This document shows positions 24,523 through 33,773 of a stretch of DNA of 64,000 nt, in pieces (the stretch's first letter is position 1; each line of letters starts with the position of its first letter). Origin of the DNA: Alteromonas confluentis (lineage in GTDB: Bacteria; Pseudomonadota; Gammaproteobacteria; Enterobacterales; Alteromonadaceae). The stretch lies in assembly GCF_001757105.1 (NCBI RefSeq), contig NZ_MDHN01000006.1:1-64000 (forward strand). The letters are read 5' to 3'. The notes under the pieces were generated by a model. It was given only the letters and a program-made list of their open reading frames with translations. It made no database searches and was not told the DNA's origin. The position numbers were made by a program, and so were the translations under genes.

Positions 24523-26606
24523 TAGGCTTTATTCTCGTTTTCTTTCTGTGCCTTCTTGGCCTTTGCCTTGGCGACTGCGGCGGCGATACGCTTTTTCTTT
24601 GCCTCTGCGGCGCTGTCTTCAGCGCTTACATCAGGACTCTCTGGCGCAGGTGCCTGCTCACTTTCTTCTACCGGTTTCGTTGCTGGCGCTGAAGAGTCTG
24701 ACTGAGGTGCGGATTGCTGTTCGGCCTCTCTCGCCGCTTTCTTCGCCTTGGCGCGTGCGACGGCGGCAGCCACGGCCGCTTTACGATCGTTCGCTGGTGC
24801 TGTTGCTGGCGCTGGTGAATCTGCGGGAGTCACAACTTGGTCAGAAGGGGTCTCTGCTGTTTCAGCATTCTGCGCAGCCTTTTTCGCTTTTGCCCTTGCA
24901 ATAGCGGCGGCGACTGCAGCTTTCTTGTTACCGGCGGGCTTCTCAGTGGCCTGGGGCGCGTCCGCTGTTGTTGCTTCCGCGTTTTCTGCGGAAGCTTTTT
25001 CGCCGGTAGCTTGAGCAGCTTGTGCGGCCTTTCTCGCTTTTGCCCGAGCCAGTGCAGCGGCGACTTTATCTTTTGCCGGATCGGCTGTTGCATCGGCCGC
25101 TTTTCTCGCCGGCTTCTCAGCCGCGGCTAATCTGGCTTCTTTAGCTTTGCGATGCTTCTCTTCTCGCTCTGCTTTTTCTTGTTCAAGACGGGCTTTACGG
25201 GCTTCAAAACGCTCTTTGGCTTTTTCCGATTTTGCTTTTTCGTCGAGCTCGAGGCGAACATCGGCCTTTGCTTTACGGTAATAATGCACCAGAGGAATTT
25301 CACTGGGGCACACATAGGCGCAGGCACCACATTCAATACAGTCGAACAGATTGTATTCCTGAGCTTTGTCGTATTCGCGGGCCTTACTGTGCCAATATAA
25401 TTGCTGGGGCAATAAGGTGGCAGGGCAGGCATCGGCACAAGCGCTACAGCGAATACATGCCCGTTCGTCTTCGCCTTGCGTCAGTTCATGGGTTTCAGGA
25501 ACCAGCAGGCAATTGGTGATTTTAACCACTGGCACTGCTGCGTCATTCAGGGTAAAGCCCATCATTGGCCCGCCCATAATCACTTGCGGTGTTTTTTGTT
25601 TATCCGCTAAATACCCCGCCTGAGACAATAAATGATTCACTGGCGTACCAAGGCGGGTACGGTAGTTGCCGGGGCGTTTTACTGCTTTACCCGTTACCGT
25701 GACAATCCGTTCAATGAGTGGCTTGCCAAATGAAATGGCATCATTGATTGCATGACAAGTACCTACGTTGAACATGGTAACGCCAATATCCAGCGGCAGG
25801 CCTTTTCGCGGTACTTCACGGCCTGTCACCACTTGAATAAGTTGCTTCTCGCCGCCAGCCGGGTACTTCGTCTCGATGCTCACTACACGGACATGAGGGC
25901 GTGAAACCACCTGTTTTCGAATGGCGTCCAGTGCTTCTGGCTTGTTGTCTTCAATAGCAAAAACCACACATTTAGGTTTTAGCAAATAGCTGAGGATATC
26001 GATGCCAGTGAGGATACTCTCTGCATGTTCTCGCATTAGGCGATCATCAGAGGTGATGTAGGGTTCACACTCCGCACCGTTGATAATGAGGAATTCAACC
26101 TCGTTATTCGCTGATGCTTTGATATGAGTGGGGAAACCTGCACCGCCCATACCTGAAATTCCTGCGTCGCAAAGCTTTTCAATCAGGGCTGTTTTATCAA
26201 GCGCGGTGTAATCATCGCACGGGGAAAGTGGTGCCCAGATGTCCTGGCCATCGGCTTTCAGCACCACGCAAAGTTCGTTTAAACCACTTGGGTGCGCGGT
26301 AACATGCTGCGTAATGTCGGTAACAACACCGGAAGTCGGTGCGTGTACCGGTACGGAAAACGGCTGATTACTTTGCGTAAGGGGTTGGCCTTTCATGACC
26401 TTGTCGCCCACGCGCACAAGCAGGGCACCGTCTGTTCCAATATGCTGTCGTACGGGAATAACAAATTCATTTGCCAGCGGCAGATCGGCAATCTGTGTCT
26501 GATTCGACAGCGCTTTGTGGTCCTGAGGATGAACACCCCCTGGAAAAGTGGCAAGTTGGCCTTTATCCAGTCGTGAAACGACGTCTTCAAATTCCGGGAA
26601 CATCAC
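24522..26606 (-). CDS. rnfC: Rnf electron-transport complex subunit C, with long Ala/Lys repeat tail
   Basis: 694 aa. The NADH-binding/FMN-type domain is at about 40-360 ([32 protein letters not shown]), and two [4Fe-4S] motifs near 375-425 ([12 protein letters not shown] and [12 protein letters not shown]). The tail from about 450 on is low-complexity: a charged coiled-coil-like stretch, then four copies of a unit built on VAAA(I/V/L)A(R/K)AKA(R/K)KAA, separated by acidic Pro/Thr/Glu linkers. Such tails of variable length are known in RnfC of this group. It sits 2 nt after rnfB. Confidence 0.94.
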   Translation of the reverse strand: MMFPEFEDVVSRLDKGQLATFPGGVHPQDHKALSNQTQIADLPLANEFVIPVRQHIGTDGALLVRVGDKVMKGQPLTQSNQPFSVPVHAPTSGVVTDITQHVTAHPSGLNELCVVLKADGQDIWAPLSPCDDYTALDKTALIEKLCDAGISGMGGAGFPTHIKASANNEVEFLIINGAECEPYITSDDRLMREHAESILTGIDILSYLLKPKCVVFAIEDNKPEALDAIRKQVVSRPHVRVVSIETKYPAGGEKQLIQVVTGREVPRKGLPLDIGVTMFNVGTCHAINDAISFGKPLIERIVTVTGKAVKRPGNYRTRLGTPVNHLLSQAGYLADKQKTPQVIMGGPMMGFTLNDAAVPVVKITNCLLVPETHELTQGEDERACIRCSACADACPATLLPQQLYWHSKAREYDKAQEYNLFDCIECGACAYVCPSEIPLVHYYRKAKADVRLELDEKAKSEKAKERFEARKARLEQEKAEREEKHRKAKEARLAAAEKPARKAADATADPAKDKVAAALARAKARKAAQAAQATGEKASAENAEATTADAPQATEKPAGNKKAAVAAAIARAKAKKAAQNAETAETPSDQVVTPADSPAPATAPANDRKAAVAAAVARAKAKKAAREAEQQSAPQSDSSAPATKPVEESEQAPAPESPDVSAEDSAAEAKKKRIAAAVAKAKAKKAQKENENKA

Positions 26607-26608
26607 GC

Positions 26609-27178
26609 TTAAGACACCATCTTTATCGGAATATCGCCCTTAGGCGTTTTATCAAAATCCCATTTCCAGGATGCTGGTGTTACCTCCACAGGTAACATAT
26701 CAATACAATCTACCGGACAGGGATCAACACATAAGTCACAGCCAGTACATTCCTGGGTTAATACGGTATGCATTTGCTTCGCTGCACCCACGATGGCATC
26801 AACGGGACAGGCTTGAATGCACTTTGTACAGCCAATGCATTCATCTTCGCGAATAAAGGCGACTTTTTTAACGTCTTCCTCGCCATGAGCGGCATCCAGT
26901 GGCTTCGCTTCTTTACCCGTTAAATCGGCAAGTTTCTTAATGGTTGATTCACCACCTGGTGGACATTTATTAATGTCATCACCATTGGCAATCGCTTCGG
27001 CATACGGGCGGCAGCCGGGATAACCACATTGGCCGCATTGCGTCTGCGGGAGTACTTCATCGATTTGTTCTACCAGTGGATCGGCTTCCACTTTAAACCG
27101 AATGCTTGCATAGCCAAGCAACAAGCCAAATGCAACGGCTAACACGCCTATGACGATAAGGGCGATAGATACTGTCAT
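26609..27178 (-). CDS. rnfB: Rnf electron-transport complex subunit B
   Basis: 189 aa. An N-terminal membrane anchor (about 5-25), a four-Cys cluster motif ([16 protein letters not shown], with a further Cys at NKCPPGG), then two ferredoxin-type [4Fe-4S] motifs ([16 protein letters not shown] and [16 protein letters not shown]). RnfB takes electrons from ferredoxin or passes them on. Its ATG overlaps the rnfA stop by one nucleotide. Confidence 0.95.
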   Translation of the reverse strand: MTVSIALIVIGVLAVAFGLLLGYASIRFKVEADPLVEQIDEVLPQTQCGQCGYPGCRPYAEAIANGDDINKCPPGGESTIKKLADLTGKEAKPLDAAHGEEDVKKVAFIREDECIGCTKCIQACPVDAIVGAAKQMHTVLTQECTGCDLCVDPCPVDCIDMLPVEVTPASWKWDFDKTPKGDIPIKMVS

Positions 27179-27759
27179 TATAATTTCACCAGACCAGTAA
27201 AGCCCATGAATGCCAACGACATTAATCCAGCGGTAACCATCGCAATTGATGCACCTTTGAATGCTACCGGAACATCGGCAGCGGCGAGGCGTTCACGCAT
27301 GGCTGCGAATAAAATAAGAACCAGCGAAAAGCCAACGGATGCGCCGAAGCCATATATTAAGCTTTCCACAAAGTTATGTTGTTCGGTGAGGTTTAACAAA
27401 GCGACACCTAAAACGGCACAATTGGTAGTGATAAGCGGGAGAAAAATACCGAGCAGGCGATACAAGGTGGGGCTGGTTTTGTGCACCACCATTTCTGTGA
27501 ACTGCACCACTACAGCAATTACCAGAATAAAGGCAAGGGTGCGAAGGTAGCCAATTCCTAATGGTGCCAGCAAGTAAGTTTCTACGAGGTAACTGGTTAC
27601 GGATGCAAGCGTGAGAACAAAGGAGGTGGCCATCGCCATACCAATAGCGGTTTCCAGCTTGCCAGACACACCCATGAACGGGCAGAGACCCAGGAATTTA
27701 ACCAGAACGAAATTGTTTACAAGTACTGTGCCCACTAAGAGCAACAAGAAATCTGTCAT
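27178..27759 (-). CDS. rnfA: Rnf electron-transport complex subunit A
   Basis: 193-aa membrane subunit with six helices, paralogous to RnfE (shared [10 protein letters not shown] and TNCA motifs). First gene of rnfABCDGE-nth. Upstream (27760-27947) only a short CAGGC/GCCTG hairpin was seen, with no obvious operator. In enteric bacteria the same complex (Rsx) also resets SoxR; no soxR is in the window. Confidence 0.95.
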   Translation of the reverse strand: MTDFLLLLVGTVLVNNFVLVKFLGLCPFMGVSGKLETAIGMAMATSFVLTLASVTSYLVETYLLAPLGIGYLRTLAFILVIAVVVQFTEMVVHKTSPTLYRLLGIFLPLITTNCAVLGVALLNLTEQHNFVESLIYGFGASVGFSLVLILFAAMRERLAAADVPVAFKGASIAMVTAGLMSLAFMGFTGLVKL

Positions 27760-27947
27760 AGTAAAGTTGCGGACGCGAATCTATGGTTTGAAATAAAACA
27801 CTCAGGCTACTGCCTGTCAGGTGGCGTATTATCGCTTTTTGTCGCGTGATTAACAACTTAATACAAAAGAATAATGGTAATCTTAAAATGAATAATTTGA
27901 GAGAATTTAAAGAGGGGAGGGAATTATAAATCGAACTAAGAGAGATT

Positions 27948-28024
27948 TGGCTCCCCCTCCCCGACTCGAACGGGGGACCTGCGGATTAACAGTCCGTCGC
28001 TCTAACCAACTGAGCTAAGGGGGA
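27948..28024 (-). tRNA. tRNA-Asn (GTT), copy 1
   Basis: 77 nt including encoded CCA. The acceptor stem TCCCCCT pairs with AGGGGGA, the anticodon loop is CTGTTAA with anticodon GTT, and the T loop is TTCGAGT. Identical to the other copy at 28047-28123, which is transcribed first. Confidence 0.96.
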
Positions 28025-28046
28025 ACCGAAATTGACATTGAAAAGT

Positions 28047-28123
28047 TGGCTCCCCCTCCCCGACTCGAACGGGGGACCTGCGGATTAACAGTCCGTCGCT
28101 CTAACCAACTGAGCTAAGGGGGA
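28047..28123 (-). tRNA. tRNA-Asn (GTT), copy 2
   Basis: Sequence identical to copy 1, including encoded CCA; the copies are 22 nt apart and offset by 99 nt, and surely form one transcript from the promoter at 28145-28173. Confidence 0.96.
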
Positions 28124-28144
28124 CCTGCCTTTCAACGGGGCGGA

Positions 28145-28173
28145 ATATTAATGACGTAATCGGTTACTGTCAA
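28145..28173 (-). promoter_or_regulatory. Sigma-70 promoter of the tRNA-Asn pair
   Basis: On the minus strand: TTGACA, 17-bp spacer, TAATAT, followed by a GC-rich discriminator (CCGCCCC). The -35 is perfect and the GC discriminator is typical of stable-RNA promoters under stringent control. It ends 22 bp before the first tRNA. Confidence 0.85.
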
Positions 28174-28398
28174 CAAACGTTTTGAAGATTTTTTACTGTT
28201 CGCTCAAAAAATAACTTTTTTAATGCTTATCAGTCAAAAAAGCATCAAAGCGATTAAAAAACGCACTTGAAGAAACCCAGTTGAGGTAGGTTGTTGAAAA
28301 TAAAGTCAGAATTTTGACAAGGCGAAGTCTAAATATATTGGATTAAATGCTTATAACTATTTTTTAGTCATAAGTATGAAATGAATATGAAAAAGACT

Positions 28399-28428
28399 TT
28401 GACTACTGTATTAAAGTACAGTTATTAA
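28399..28428 (+). promoter_or_regulatory. SOS-type promoter with LexA box
   Basis: TTGACT (28399-28404) and TTATTA/TATTAA (28422-28428) at 17-18 bp spacing frame TACTGTATTAAAGTACAGTT (28404-28423). That site has the perfect LexA core CTGT-N8-ACAG and 15 of 20 matches to the E. coli consensus. A LexA box between -35 and -10 is the classical SOS layout. The next genes in the same direction are MATE and uvrB, but 0.7 kb away. Confidence 0.6.
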
Positions 28429-28481
28429 TAGAACTGTAACGTTGTTCAGCCAATTCTAAGGTTAGTCTTCACTTACATAAA

Positions 28482-28628
28482 ATGATGCGGGATCGGCACA
28501 AATACCCGAGAATACTGGCCTTTAGCCAGTTATCCACTAAATCTGTGGATAACTATGTTGATAGGTGGGCTTTTAGTTTAATTATTCAGCGATCGTTGTG
28601 CTTAATTAAGCCTGGTGTCTTACGCTGA
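28482..28628 (+). CDS. Possible 48-aa small protein, unknown
   Basis: Open frame beginning ATGATG at 28482, about 50 nt downstream of the expected start of the SOS-type transcript. The predicted protein is basic, with a hydrophobic patch WAFSLIIQ near residue 30. No good ribosome site is seen (AAGG is about 20 nt upstream), and the DnaA-box palindrome lies inside the frame. I recognise no family. It may be chance; listed because its position downstream of a LexA-type promoter resembles SOS-induced small proteins. Confidence 0.25.
   Translation: MMRDRHKYPRILAFSQLSTKSVDNYVDRWAFSLIIQRSLCLIKPGVLR
28528..28554. promoter_or_regulatory. Two facing DnaA boxes forming a palindrome
   Basis: AGTTATCCAC (28528-28537), 7-bp spacer, GTGGATAACT (28545-28554). 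Read as DnaA boxes, TTATCCACT is 8 of 9 and the opposite TTATCCACA is 9 of 9 to the consensus. Just left lies another perfect inverted repeat, ACTGGC/GCCAGT (28514-28530). Confidence 0.65.
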
Positions 28629-28860
28629 TATCTTAGTATTTTATTTGTTATCAATGGTTTATTGAAAAAGATCTAGGTGCGTAGACTATTTGATCTGATT
28701 TGTACAGACATTGACAAACTTGTGTGTTAATTCGCTAGTCGCGCTTAATAAGCCATCAGTATTTTGACACCTGAGCATAAACTTAACGCTAATTTAACAT
28801 TTTGTGCGATCCAACCGTTTGCGGTTTATTAGGATAATTGGGTCAAAAGCCTGACAAGCA

Positions 28861-28889
28861 CTGTCAAAATGCTGTCATCTGAGTGTCAC
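28861..28889 (+). promoter_or_regulatory. PhoB-box array (three repeats)
   Basis: CTGTCAA, CTGTCAT and GTGTCAC start at 28861, 28872 and 28883, exactly 11 bp apart with 4-bp spacers, as in Pho boxes. A degenerate fourth unit, CTGACAA, begins at 28851. The first recognisable gene downstream is the MATE exporter, about 225 bp on. Confidence 0.65.
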
Positions 28890-28969
28890 AGAATTACAAA
28901 CCGAGATCTCATACGATTGTTGTAGTAATAAAGGTAACTTTTGCCGCTTAACCCCGCCGCCGGGAAGAT

Positions 28970-29042
28970 ATGATGCTCTGAGAAGATTAAACCTCTATGC
29001 CGATGGTATAACCATACGAAACCTGGCATTTAGAGACATCAT
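28970..29042 (+). ncRNA. Foldable leader segment upstream of the MATE gene
   Basis: ATGATGCTCT (28970-28979) pairs with AGAG-(A)-CATCAT (29032-29042, one bulge). Inside, ATGCC (28997-29001) pairs with GGCAT (29025-29029), and ATGGT (29003-29007) with ACCAT (29011-29015). This gives a branched or stacked fold of about 70 nt starting some 80 nt after the PhoB-box array. There is no terminator T run. I do not match it to a known riboswitch class. Confidence 0.35.
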
Positions 29043-29115
29043 GATGGCGTAAATAAACAGTGACTGATTAAATCCCATATAGTCGTGCAAGCGGGGAGGC
29101 AGTCAAGTAAACTGA

Positions 29116-30552
29116 ATGGCTAACTGCTCTAACTCCATTAATCCTACTGGATTAATTTTTATTGAGACTGATGTGACAGATTCGAAAAAAAATGTGCGTG
29201 CTACAAGTTTAACAGAAGGTGATGTTGGCACCATTTTGAAGCGCATGACCATTCCGATGATTCTGGGAATGATCATGATGATGAGCTTCGGCTTGGTGGA
29301 TACCTTCTTTGTCAGTTTGCTGGGAACGGAGCCCCTGGCAGCAATTAGTTTTACTTTCCCGGTAACGTTTACCGTGATTAGTCTGAATATTGGCTTAGGC
29401 ATTGGTACCTCCGCCATAATCGGTAAGCTTCAGGGCAGCGGCAACCTGGAAGAATCTCGGGAATATGCGACTAGCTCACTGATGTTGTCATTTTCATTGG
29501 TCGGTGGGTTAGCCGTTATCGGTTATCTTACCATCGATCCTATCTTTGCTTTACTTAATGCCGATGCGTCATTAATGCCACTCATTCACGACTACATGAC
29601 ATTATGGTATCTCTCCAGCGTGTTTCTGGCTTTGCCGATGGTGGGTAACAGTGTATTGCGCGCCAGTGGCGATACCCGTACACCCAGTATTTTAATGGCT
29701 GTAGGAGGCGGACTTAACGCTGCGCTTGATCCTATCTTTATCTTTGGTGTAGGCCCCATTCCAGCCATGGGCATAGAGGGGGCTGCTCTGGCAACCTTAC
29801 TCGCCTGGATTGTGGGAGCAGTTTGGATAATTTGGTATATGGCGGTAAGAAAACAGTTAATGGTGCCGCGCTTGCTTACGTTTAGCGAATTAAAGAAAAG
29901 CGCGCTGCCGGTTTTACGTATAGGTTTGCCTGCTGCCGGTGCTAACATGTTAACCCCCATTGCCGGCGGTGTAATGACGGCGGTGGTGGCAAATTATGGT
30001 GCAGAGGCAGTGGCTGCATGGGGAGTTGGTAACCGGCTTGAATCGATCGCCTCTATTGTCATTCTGGCATTATCAATGACGCTGCCGCCCATTATCAGCC
30101 AAAATGTGGGAGCCAGTTTATATGACAGAGTGGAAGCGTCTTATCGCCTGACACTGAAGTTTGTCGTTTTCTGGCAATTACTGGTGTTCGCCATTCTGTG
30201 GCTATTATCGGACTGGATCGCTACCTCGTTTGCCGAAGAAGCTGAAGTGGCGTCTTTAATTCACTTATTTTTAATGATTGTACCATTGGGATATGGCTTT
30301 CAGGGCATCATTATATTAACGAATTCATCATTGAACGCGATGCACCGCCCGATGGCGGCGTTGGTGCTCAGTTTCATCCGATTATTTATCTTCTACGTAC
30401 CAGTATCCTATGCGGCCAGCCTGTTCTTCGGACTCAAAGGCCTATTCTGGGGCGTAGTGGCTGCCAATCTGTGTATGGCAACGGTGTCCTATATTTATTT
30501 TAACCGGGCGTTGTCTGAACATCGTCAGGAACCAGGAGAGCAAACAGCATAA
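29116..30552 (+). CDS. MATE-family multidrug/metabolite efflux transporter
   Basis: 478-aa inner-membrane antiporter with about 12 helices in two MatE halves (first: [51 protein letters not shown]). It uses a sodium or proton gradient to expel drugs or metabolites. The start is uncertain: the ATG at 29116 has no close ribosome site, and a GTG at 29173 would also keep the whole membrane domain. Its stop overlaps the uvrB start (TAATG), so the two are cotranscribed. DNA-binding motifs upstream make its regulation interesting. Confidence 0.88.
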   Translation: MANCSNSINPTGLIFIETDVTDSKKNVRATSLTEGDVGTILKRMTIPMILGMIMMMSFGLVDTFFVSLLGTEPLAAISFTFPVTFTVISLNIGLGIGTSAIIGKLQGSGNLEESREYATSSLMLSFSLVGGLAVIGYLTIDPIFALLNADASLMPLIHDYMTLWYLSSVFLALPMVGNSVLRASGDTRTPSILMAVGGGLNAALDPIFIFGVGPIPAMGIEGAALATLLAWIVGAVWIIWYMAVRKQLMVPRLLTFSELKKSALPVLRIGLPAAGANMLTPIAGGVMTAVVANYGAEAVAAWGVGNRLESIASIVILALSMTLPPIISQNVGASLYDRVEASYRLTLKFVVFWQLLVFAILWLLSDWIATSFAEEAEVASLIHLFLMIVPLGYGFQGIIILTNSSLNAMHRPMAALVLSFIRLFIFYVPVSYAASLFFGLKGLFWGVVAANLCMATVSYIYFNRALSEHRQEPGEQTA

Positions 30553-32570
30553 TGAGTAGAGGCTTTGAACTGCAATCCAAATATCAGCCAGCGGGCGACC
30601 AGCCAAAAGCAATAGAAGCGCTGGTTGACGGGCTTGAAAGCGGCCTGGCGAGTCAGACATTATTGGGGGTGACCGGCTCCGGTAAAACCTTCACCATGGC
30701 TAACATTATTCGGGATGTGCAGCGTCCTACGCTTATTCTTGCTCACAACAAAACGCTGGCAGCACAGTTGTATGGCGAAATGAAAGAATTTTTCCCCAAC
30801 AACGCAGTGGAATATTTTGTTTCATATTACGACTATTACCAGCCAGAAGCCTATGTGCCGAGCACCGATACTTTCATTGAAAAAGATGCCTCGATAAACG
30901 ATCACATTGAGCAAATGCGGCTATCTGCTACCAAGGCGCTAATGGAGCGTCGAGACGTAGTTATTGTAGCCAGTGTGTCGGCCATTTACGGTTTGGGCGA
31001 CCCCGAATCCTATATGAAAATGTTGTTGCACCTGCGTCAGGGTGACACCATGGATCAGCGTGACATTTTGCGCCGTTTAGCAGAGTTGCAATATAAGCGC
31101 AATGATTTGGCATTTGAACGAGGCACATTCCGTGTGCGCGGTGATGTGATTGATATCTTTCCGGCTGATTCTGAGAAGCAGGCGGTGCGGGTTGAGTTGT
31201 TTGATAGCGAAATCGAGAAAATCAGCTTGTTTGATCCGCTCACCGGCGCGGTGGATAAATCCGTAGTACGGGCAACGGTATTTCCTAAAACCCATTACGT
31301 GACACCCAGAGAAAAAATTCTCAATGCCATTGAAGATATCAAAGAAGAACTGAAAGGGCGCAAAGCGCAGTTACTGGAGAGTAATAAGTTACTAGAGGAA
31401 CAACGGATTTCTCAACGTACTCAGTTCGATGTAGAAATGATGCTGGAATTGGGTTATTGCTCGGGTATTGAAAACTACTCACGTTACCTGTCGGGTCGTG
31501 CACCGGGCGAGCCGCCTCCTACCTTGTTGGATTATTTTCCTGCCGATGGTTTGATGTTTATCGATGAGTCTCACGTAACCGTATCGCAGATTGGCGCTAT
31601 GTATAAAGGCGACCGCTCGCGAAAAGAAACGTTGGTGGAATTCGGATTTCGTTTGCCTTCGGCCCTGGATAACCGGCCGTTGAAGTTCGAGGAATTTGAA
31701 CAGATCTCCCCGCAAACGATTTACGTGTCTGCCACCCCGGGTGATTATGAACTGAAAAAATCCGACGGCGAGATTGTCGAGCAGGTAGTACGTCCAACCG
31801 GTTTGCTTGACCCAATCATTGAGGTGCGCCCTGTAGCGACTCAGGTAGACGATGTGTTATCTGAGATCCATAAACGTGTGGCGCTGGATGAACGCGTGTT
31901 GATCACCACGTTGACGAAACGGATGGCAGAAGATTTAAGTGAATACCTGAATGAGCACGGCGTTAAAGTACGTTATCTGCATTCAGATATCGACACCGTT
32001 GAACGTATCGAGATCATCCGCGACTTGCGGTTAGGGAAGTTTGACGTACTTGTTGGTATTAACCTGTTACGGGAAGGTCTGGATATGCCAGAGGTTTCTC
32101 TGGTGGCTATTTTAGATGCCGATAAAGAAGGTTTCCTGCGTGCAGAGCGCTCGCTGATCCAGACAATTGGTCGCGCAGCTCGACACGTTAATGGTAAGGC
32201 AATCATGTACGCGGACGTGATCACCAAGTCGATGAAAAAAGCCATCGACGAGACCGATCGTCGCCGCGCGAAGCAAGAAGCACACAACAAAGCAAATGGT
32301 TTAACGCCTCAGCGGCTGAACAAACCCATCACTGATATCATGGATCTCGGTGGTGACGGTGCCCATCCTGCTTCTGGTAAGGTTAAACTGCGTAAAGTTG
32401 CGGAGAAAAAGAAAGAGCTGCAGGCTGCCAGTGCAACCGACTTGATGTCTCAAATTGCAGATTTGGAGAAGAAGATGTTCGAATATGCGCGAGAGCTTGA
32501 GTTTGAAAAAGCCGCTTCGACCCGAGATGAAATTGAGACCTTGCGTAAACAAGTCGTCGCCATTTCTTAA
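30552..32570 (+). CDS. uvrB: Excinuclease ABC subunit B
   Basis: 672-aa helicase-like damage-verification subunit of nucleotide excision repair. Walker [11 protein letters not shown] at about residue 37, the beta-hairpin region [13 protein letters not shown] that probes damaged DNA, helicase motif [15 protein letters not shown], a C-terminal helicase domain ([23 protein letters not shown]) and a UVR domain at the end for UvrC contact. Length equals that of the E. coli protein. Translationally coupled to the MATE gene. Confidence 0.97.
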   Translation: MSRGFELQSKYQPAGDQPKAIEALVDGLESGLASQTLLGVTGSGKTFTMANIIRDVQRPTLILAHNKTLAAQLYGEMKEFFPNNAVEYFVSYYDYYQPEAYVPSTDTFIEKDASINDHIEQMRLSATKALMERRDVVIVASVSAIYGLGDPESYMKMLLHLRQGDTMDQRDILRRLAELQYKRNDLAFERGTFRVRGDVIDIFPADSEKQAVRVELFDSEIEKISLFDPLTGAVDKSVVRATVFPKTHYVTPREKILNAIEDIKEELKGRKAQLLESNKLLEEQRISQRTQFDVEMMLELGYCSGIENYSRYLSGRAPGEPPPTLLDYFPADGLMFIDESHVTVSQIGAMYKGDRSRKETLVEFGFRLPSALDNRPLKFEEFEQISPQTIYVSATPGDYELKKSDGEIVEQVVRPTGLLDPIIEVRPVATQVDDVLSEIHKRVALDERVLITTLTKRMAEDLSEYLNEHGVKVRYLHSDIDTVERIEIIRDLRLGKFDVLVGINLLREGLDMPEVSLVAILDADKEGFLRAERSLIQTIGRAARHVNGKAIMYADVITKSMKKAIDETDRRRAKQEAHNKANGLTPQRLNKPITDIMDLGGDGAHPASGKVKLRKVAEKKKELQAASATDLMSQIADLEKKMFEYARELEFEKAASTRDEIETLRKQVVAIS

Positions 32571-32596
32571 CGGTTTTATCCTTCCTACGCGCCTTT

Positions 32597-32640
32597 ATAA
32601 ACCGCTTTCTATGTTTCAGTTTGATTAAAAAGCGGTTTAT
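32597..32640. terminator. Long perfect inverted repeat after uvrB
   Basis: ATAAACCGCTTT (32597-32608) and AAAGCGGTTTAT (32629-32640), 12-bp arms, 20-nt loop. Probably the uvrB terminator or a 3'-end stabiliser, although no T run follows the stem beyond its own TTTAT. Confidence 0.5.
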
Positions 32641-32740
32641 CGCTAAGAAACTTGCAAAATAGCGTTGTAATCCCCGTGACAGTTACATATTATGATTCTA
32701 AAGTATTCATAACTATACCTATAAGTTCAGGGATTGCGCC

Positions 32741-33667
32741 ATGTTGAATCGTTTACAAGAATCAGACATTAAATTGCTAAGGGTTTTTTATGCGGTAGCC
32801 AGTTGTAACGGATTTACTGCTGCAGAACCTGTATTAAGAATGCAGCGTCCGAATATTAGTGCTGCAATCAAAAAGCTCGAAGAACGTTTAGATTTGGTAC
32901 TGTGTCATCGCGGCCGGGGTGGTTTTCAGATGACCAAAGAAGGTGAGGTGGTTTTCCAGGAAACGAAGCGCATCTTTAATGCTTTCGATAACTTCGTCTT
33001 TAACCTTAAATCCCTTCACGACGACTATTCTGGTCATATCACACTGGTAATGATGGCGGGTCTGCCACTGTCTATGCACCTTGCCGTCAGTAAAGCAGTG
33101 AAAAGTACGATGAAGAAGTTCGACGACATTCACGTGAACATTCAGACGCGTCTTTACAACGAGGTAGAGCACGTAGCGCTGTCTGGTGAATGCCACCTGG
33201 TTATTTCTACCTACGATATGGTGAAACCTGAGTCTGTTACTTTCCATCCTGTGGGCGTTAACTGTACTGGGCGTTTGTACTGCTCACCAACGCATTCGCT
33301 GGCAAAATACCGTGATGTCTCGTTACCGGAAGATATCAAGATTAGCGATTATCCTGCGATAGGTATTTCTGGTTTGTCTTCGGCGAACTATATCGAAGAT
33401 GATCAACGTTTAGCGATTCAGACTTTTTCTGATTCATTTGAAGCGGCGTTGTCAGCCATTATGACCGGCGAATACGTTGGTTTGCTGCCAGATTATATTG
33501 CTAAAGAGCAGGGCGCTAGTTTAGGGCTTGTGCCAATTGCGAAGGGTAGCTTGTTCAATTTCGAACACGAATTGTTTGTAATGAATGGCAAAAACACTCG
33601 CCTCAATCCGGTTCTGCGTCATTGTATTAAAGAGCTCGGTTATTTTATTTCTGAAAGTCAGAAGTAA
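32741..33667 (+). CDS. LysR-family transcriptional regulator
   Basis: 308 aa. A winged HTH at about 8-70 (LLRVFYAVASCNGFTAAEPVL, NISAAIKKLEERL) and a periplasmic-binding-protein-like effector domain at about 98-300. It has no divergent neighbour, so the target is unknown; a strong terminator follows, so it is a single-gene unit. Confidence 0.88.
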   Translation: MLNRLQESDIKLLRVFYAVASCNGFTAAEPVLRMQRPNISAAIKKLEERLDLVLCHRGRGGFQMTKEGEVVFQETKRIFNAFDNFVFNLKSLHDDYSGHITLVMMAGLPLSMHLAVSKAVKSTMKKFDDIHVNIQTRLYNEVEHVALSGECHLVISTYDMVKPESVTFHPVGVNCTGRLYCSPTHSLAKYRDVSLPEDIKISDYPAIGISGLSSANYIEDDQRLAIQTFSDSFEAALSAIMTGEYVGLLPDYIAKEQGASLGLVPIAKGSLFNFEHELFVMNGKNTRLNPVLRHCIKELGYFISESQK

Positions 33668-33685
33668 AAATCGCAAATTAATAAG

Positions 33686-33719
33686 AAAGCGGGAAATGTT
33701 ATCACTTCCCGCTTTTTTT
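33686..33719 (+). terminator. Rho-independent terminator after lysR
   Basis: AAAGCGGGAA and TTCCCGCTTT, 10-bp stem with a 10-nt loop and seven T, 18 nt after the stop codon. Confidence 0.85.
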
Positions 33720-33773
33720 GTTGTTAGGTCAAGCTAGCTTATCCGAAGGTACGCGTTAAAGCCCGCGCAGCAT

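Larger units (their letters stand above)
28174..29115. other. About 0.9 kb intergenic region dense in regulatory motifs
   Basis: No large gene on either strand. It contains a LexA-type promoter (28399-28428), a possible 48-codon ORF, facing DnaA boxes (28528-28554), six GATC sites between 28491 and 28908, a third weaker DnaA-like box (TTAGGATAA, 28829-28837), a PhoB-box array (28861-28889) and a foldable segment (28970-29042). Lies between the tRNA-Asn promoter and MATE-uvrB. Confidence 0.6.

Noticed and set aside
24548-25130. Several plus-strand open frames opposite the rnfC tail
   Set aside because: They arise because the Ala/Lys repeats of rnfC are open in other frames; their products are low-complexity Leu/Arg/Ala strings.
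27948-28123. CRISPR-like direct repeats
   Set aside because: The two 77-nt repeats fold as complete tRNA-Asn genes; there are only two units and no spacers or cas genes.
28404-28910. Chromosomal replication origin
   Set aside because: There are only two good DnaA boxes, no clear AT-rich 13-mer array and no dnaA, dnaN, gidA or mioC nearby. A DnaA-regulatory site fits better than oriC.
28940-29042. Thiamine pyrophosphate riboswitch, prompted by CTGAGA at 28978-28983 and a GAT...ACG stem
   Set aside because: The GGGGTGC-type stem and the GAACCTGAT...GCGTAGGGA core are absent or misplaced.
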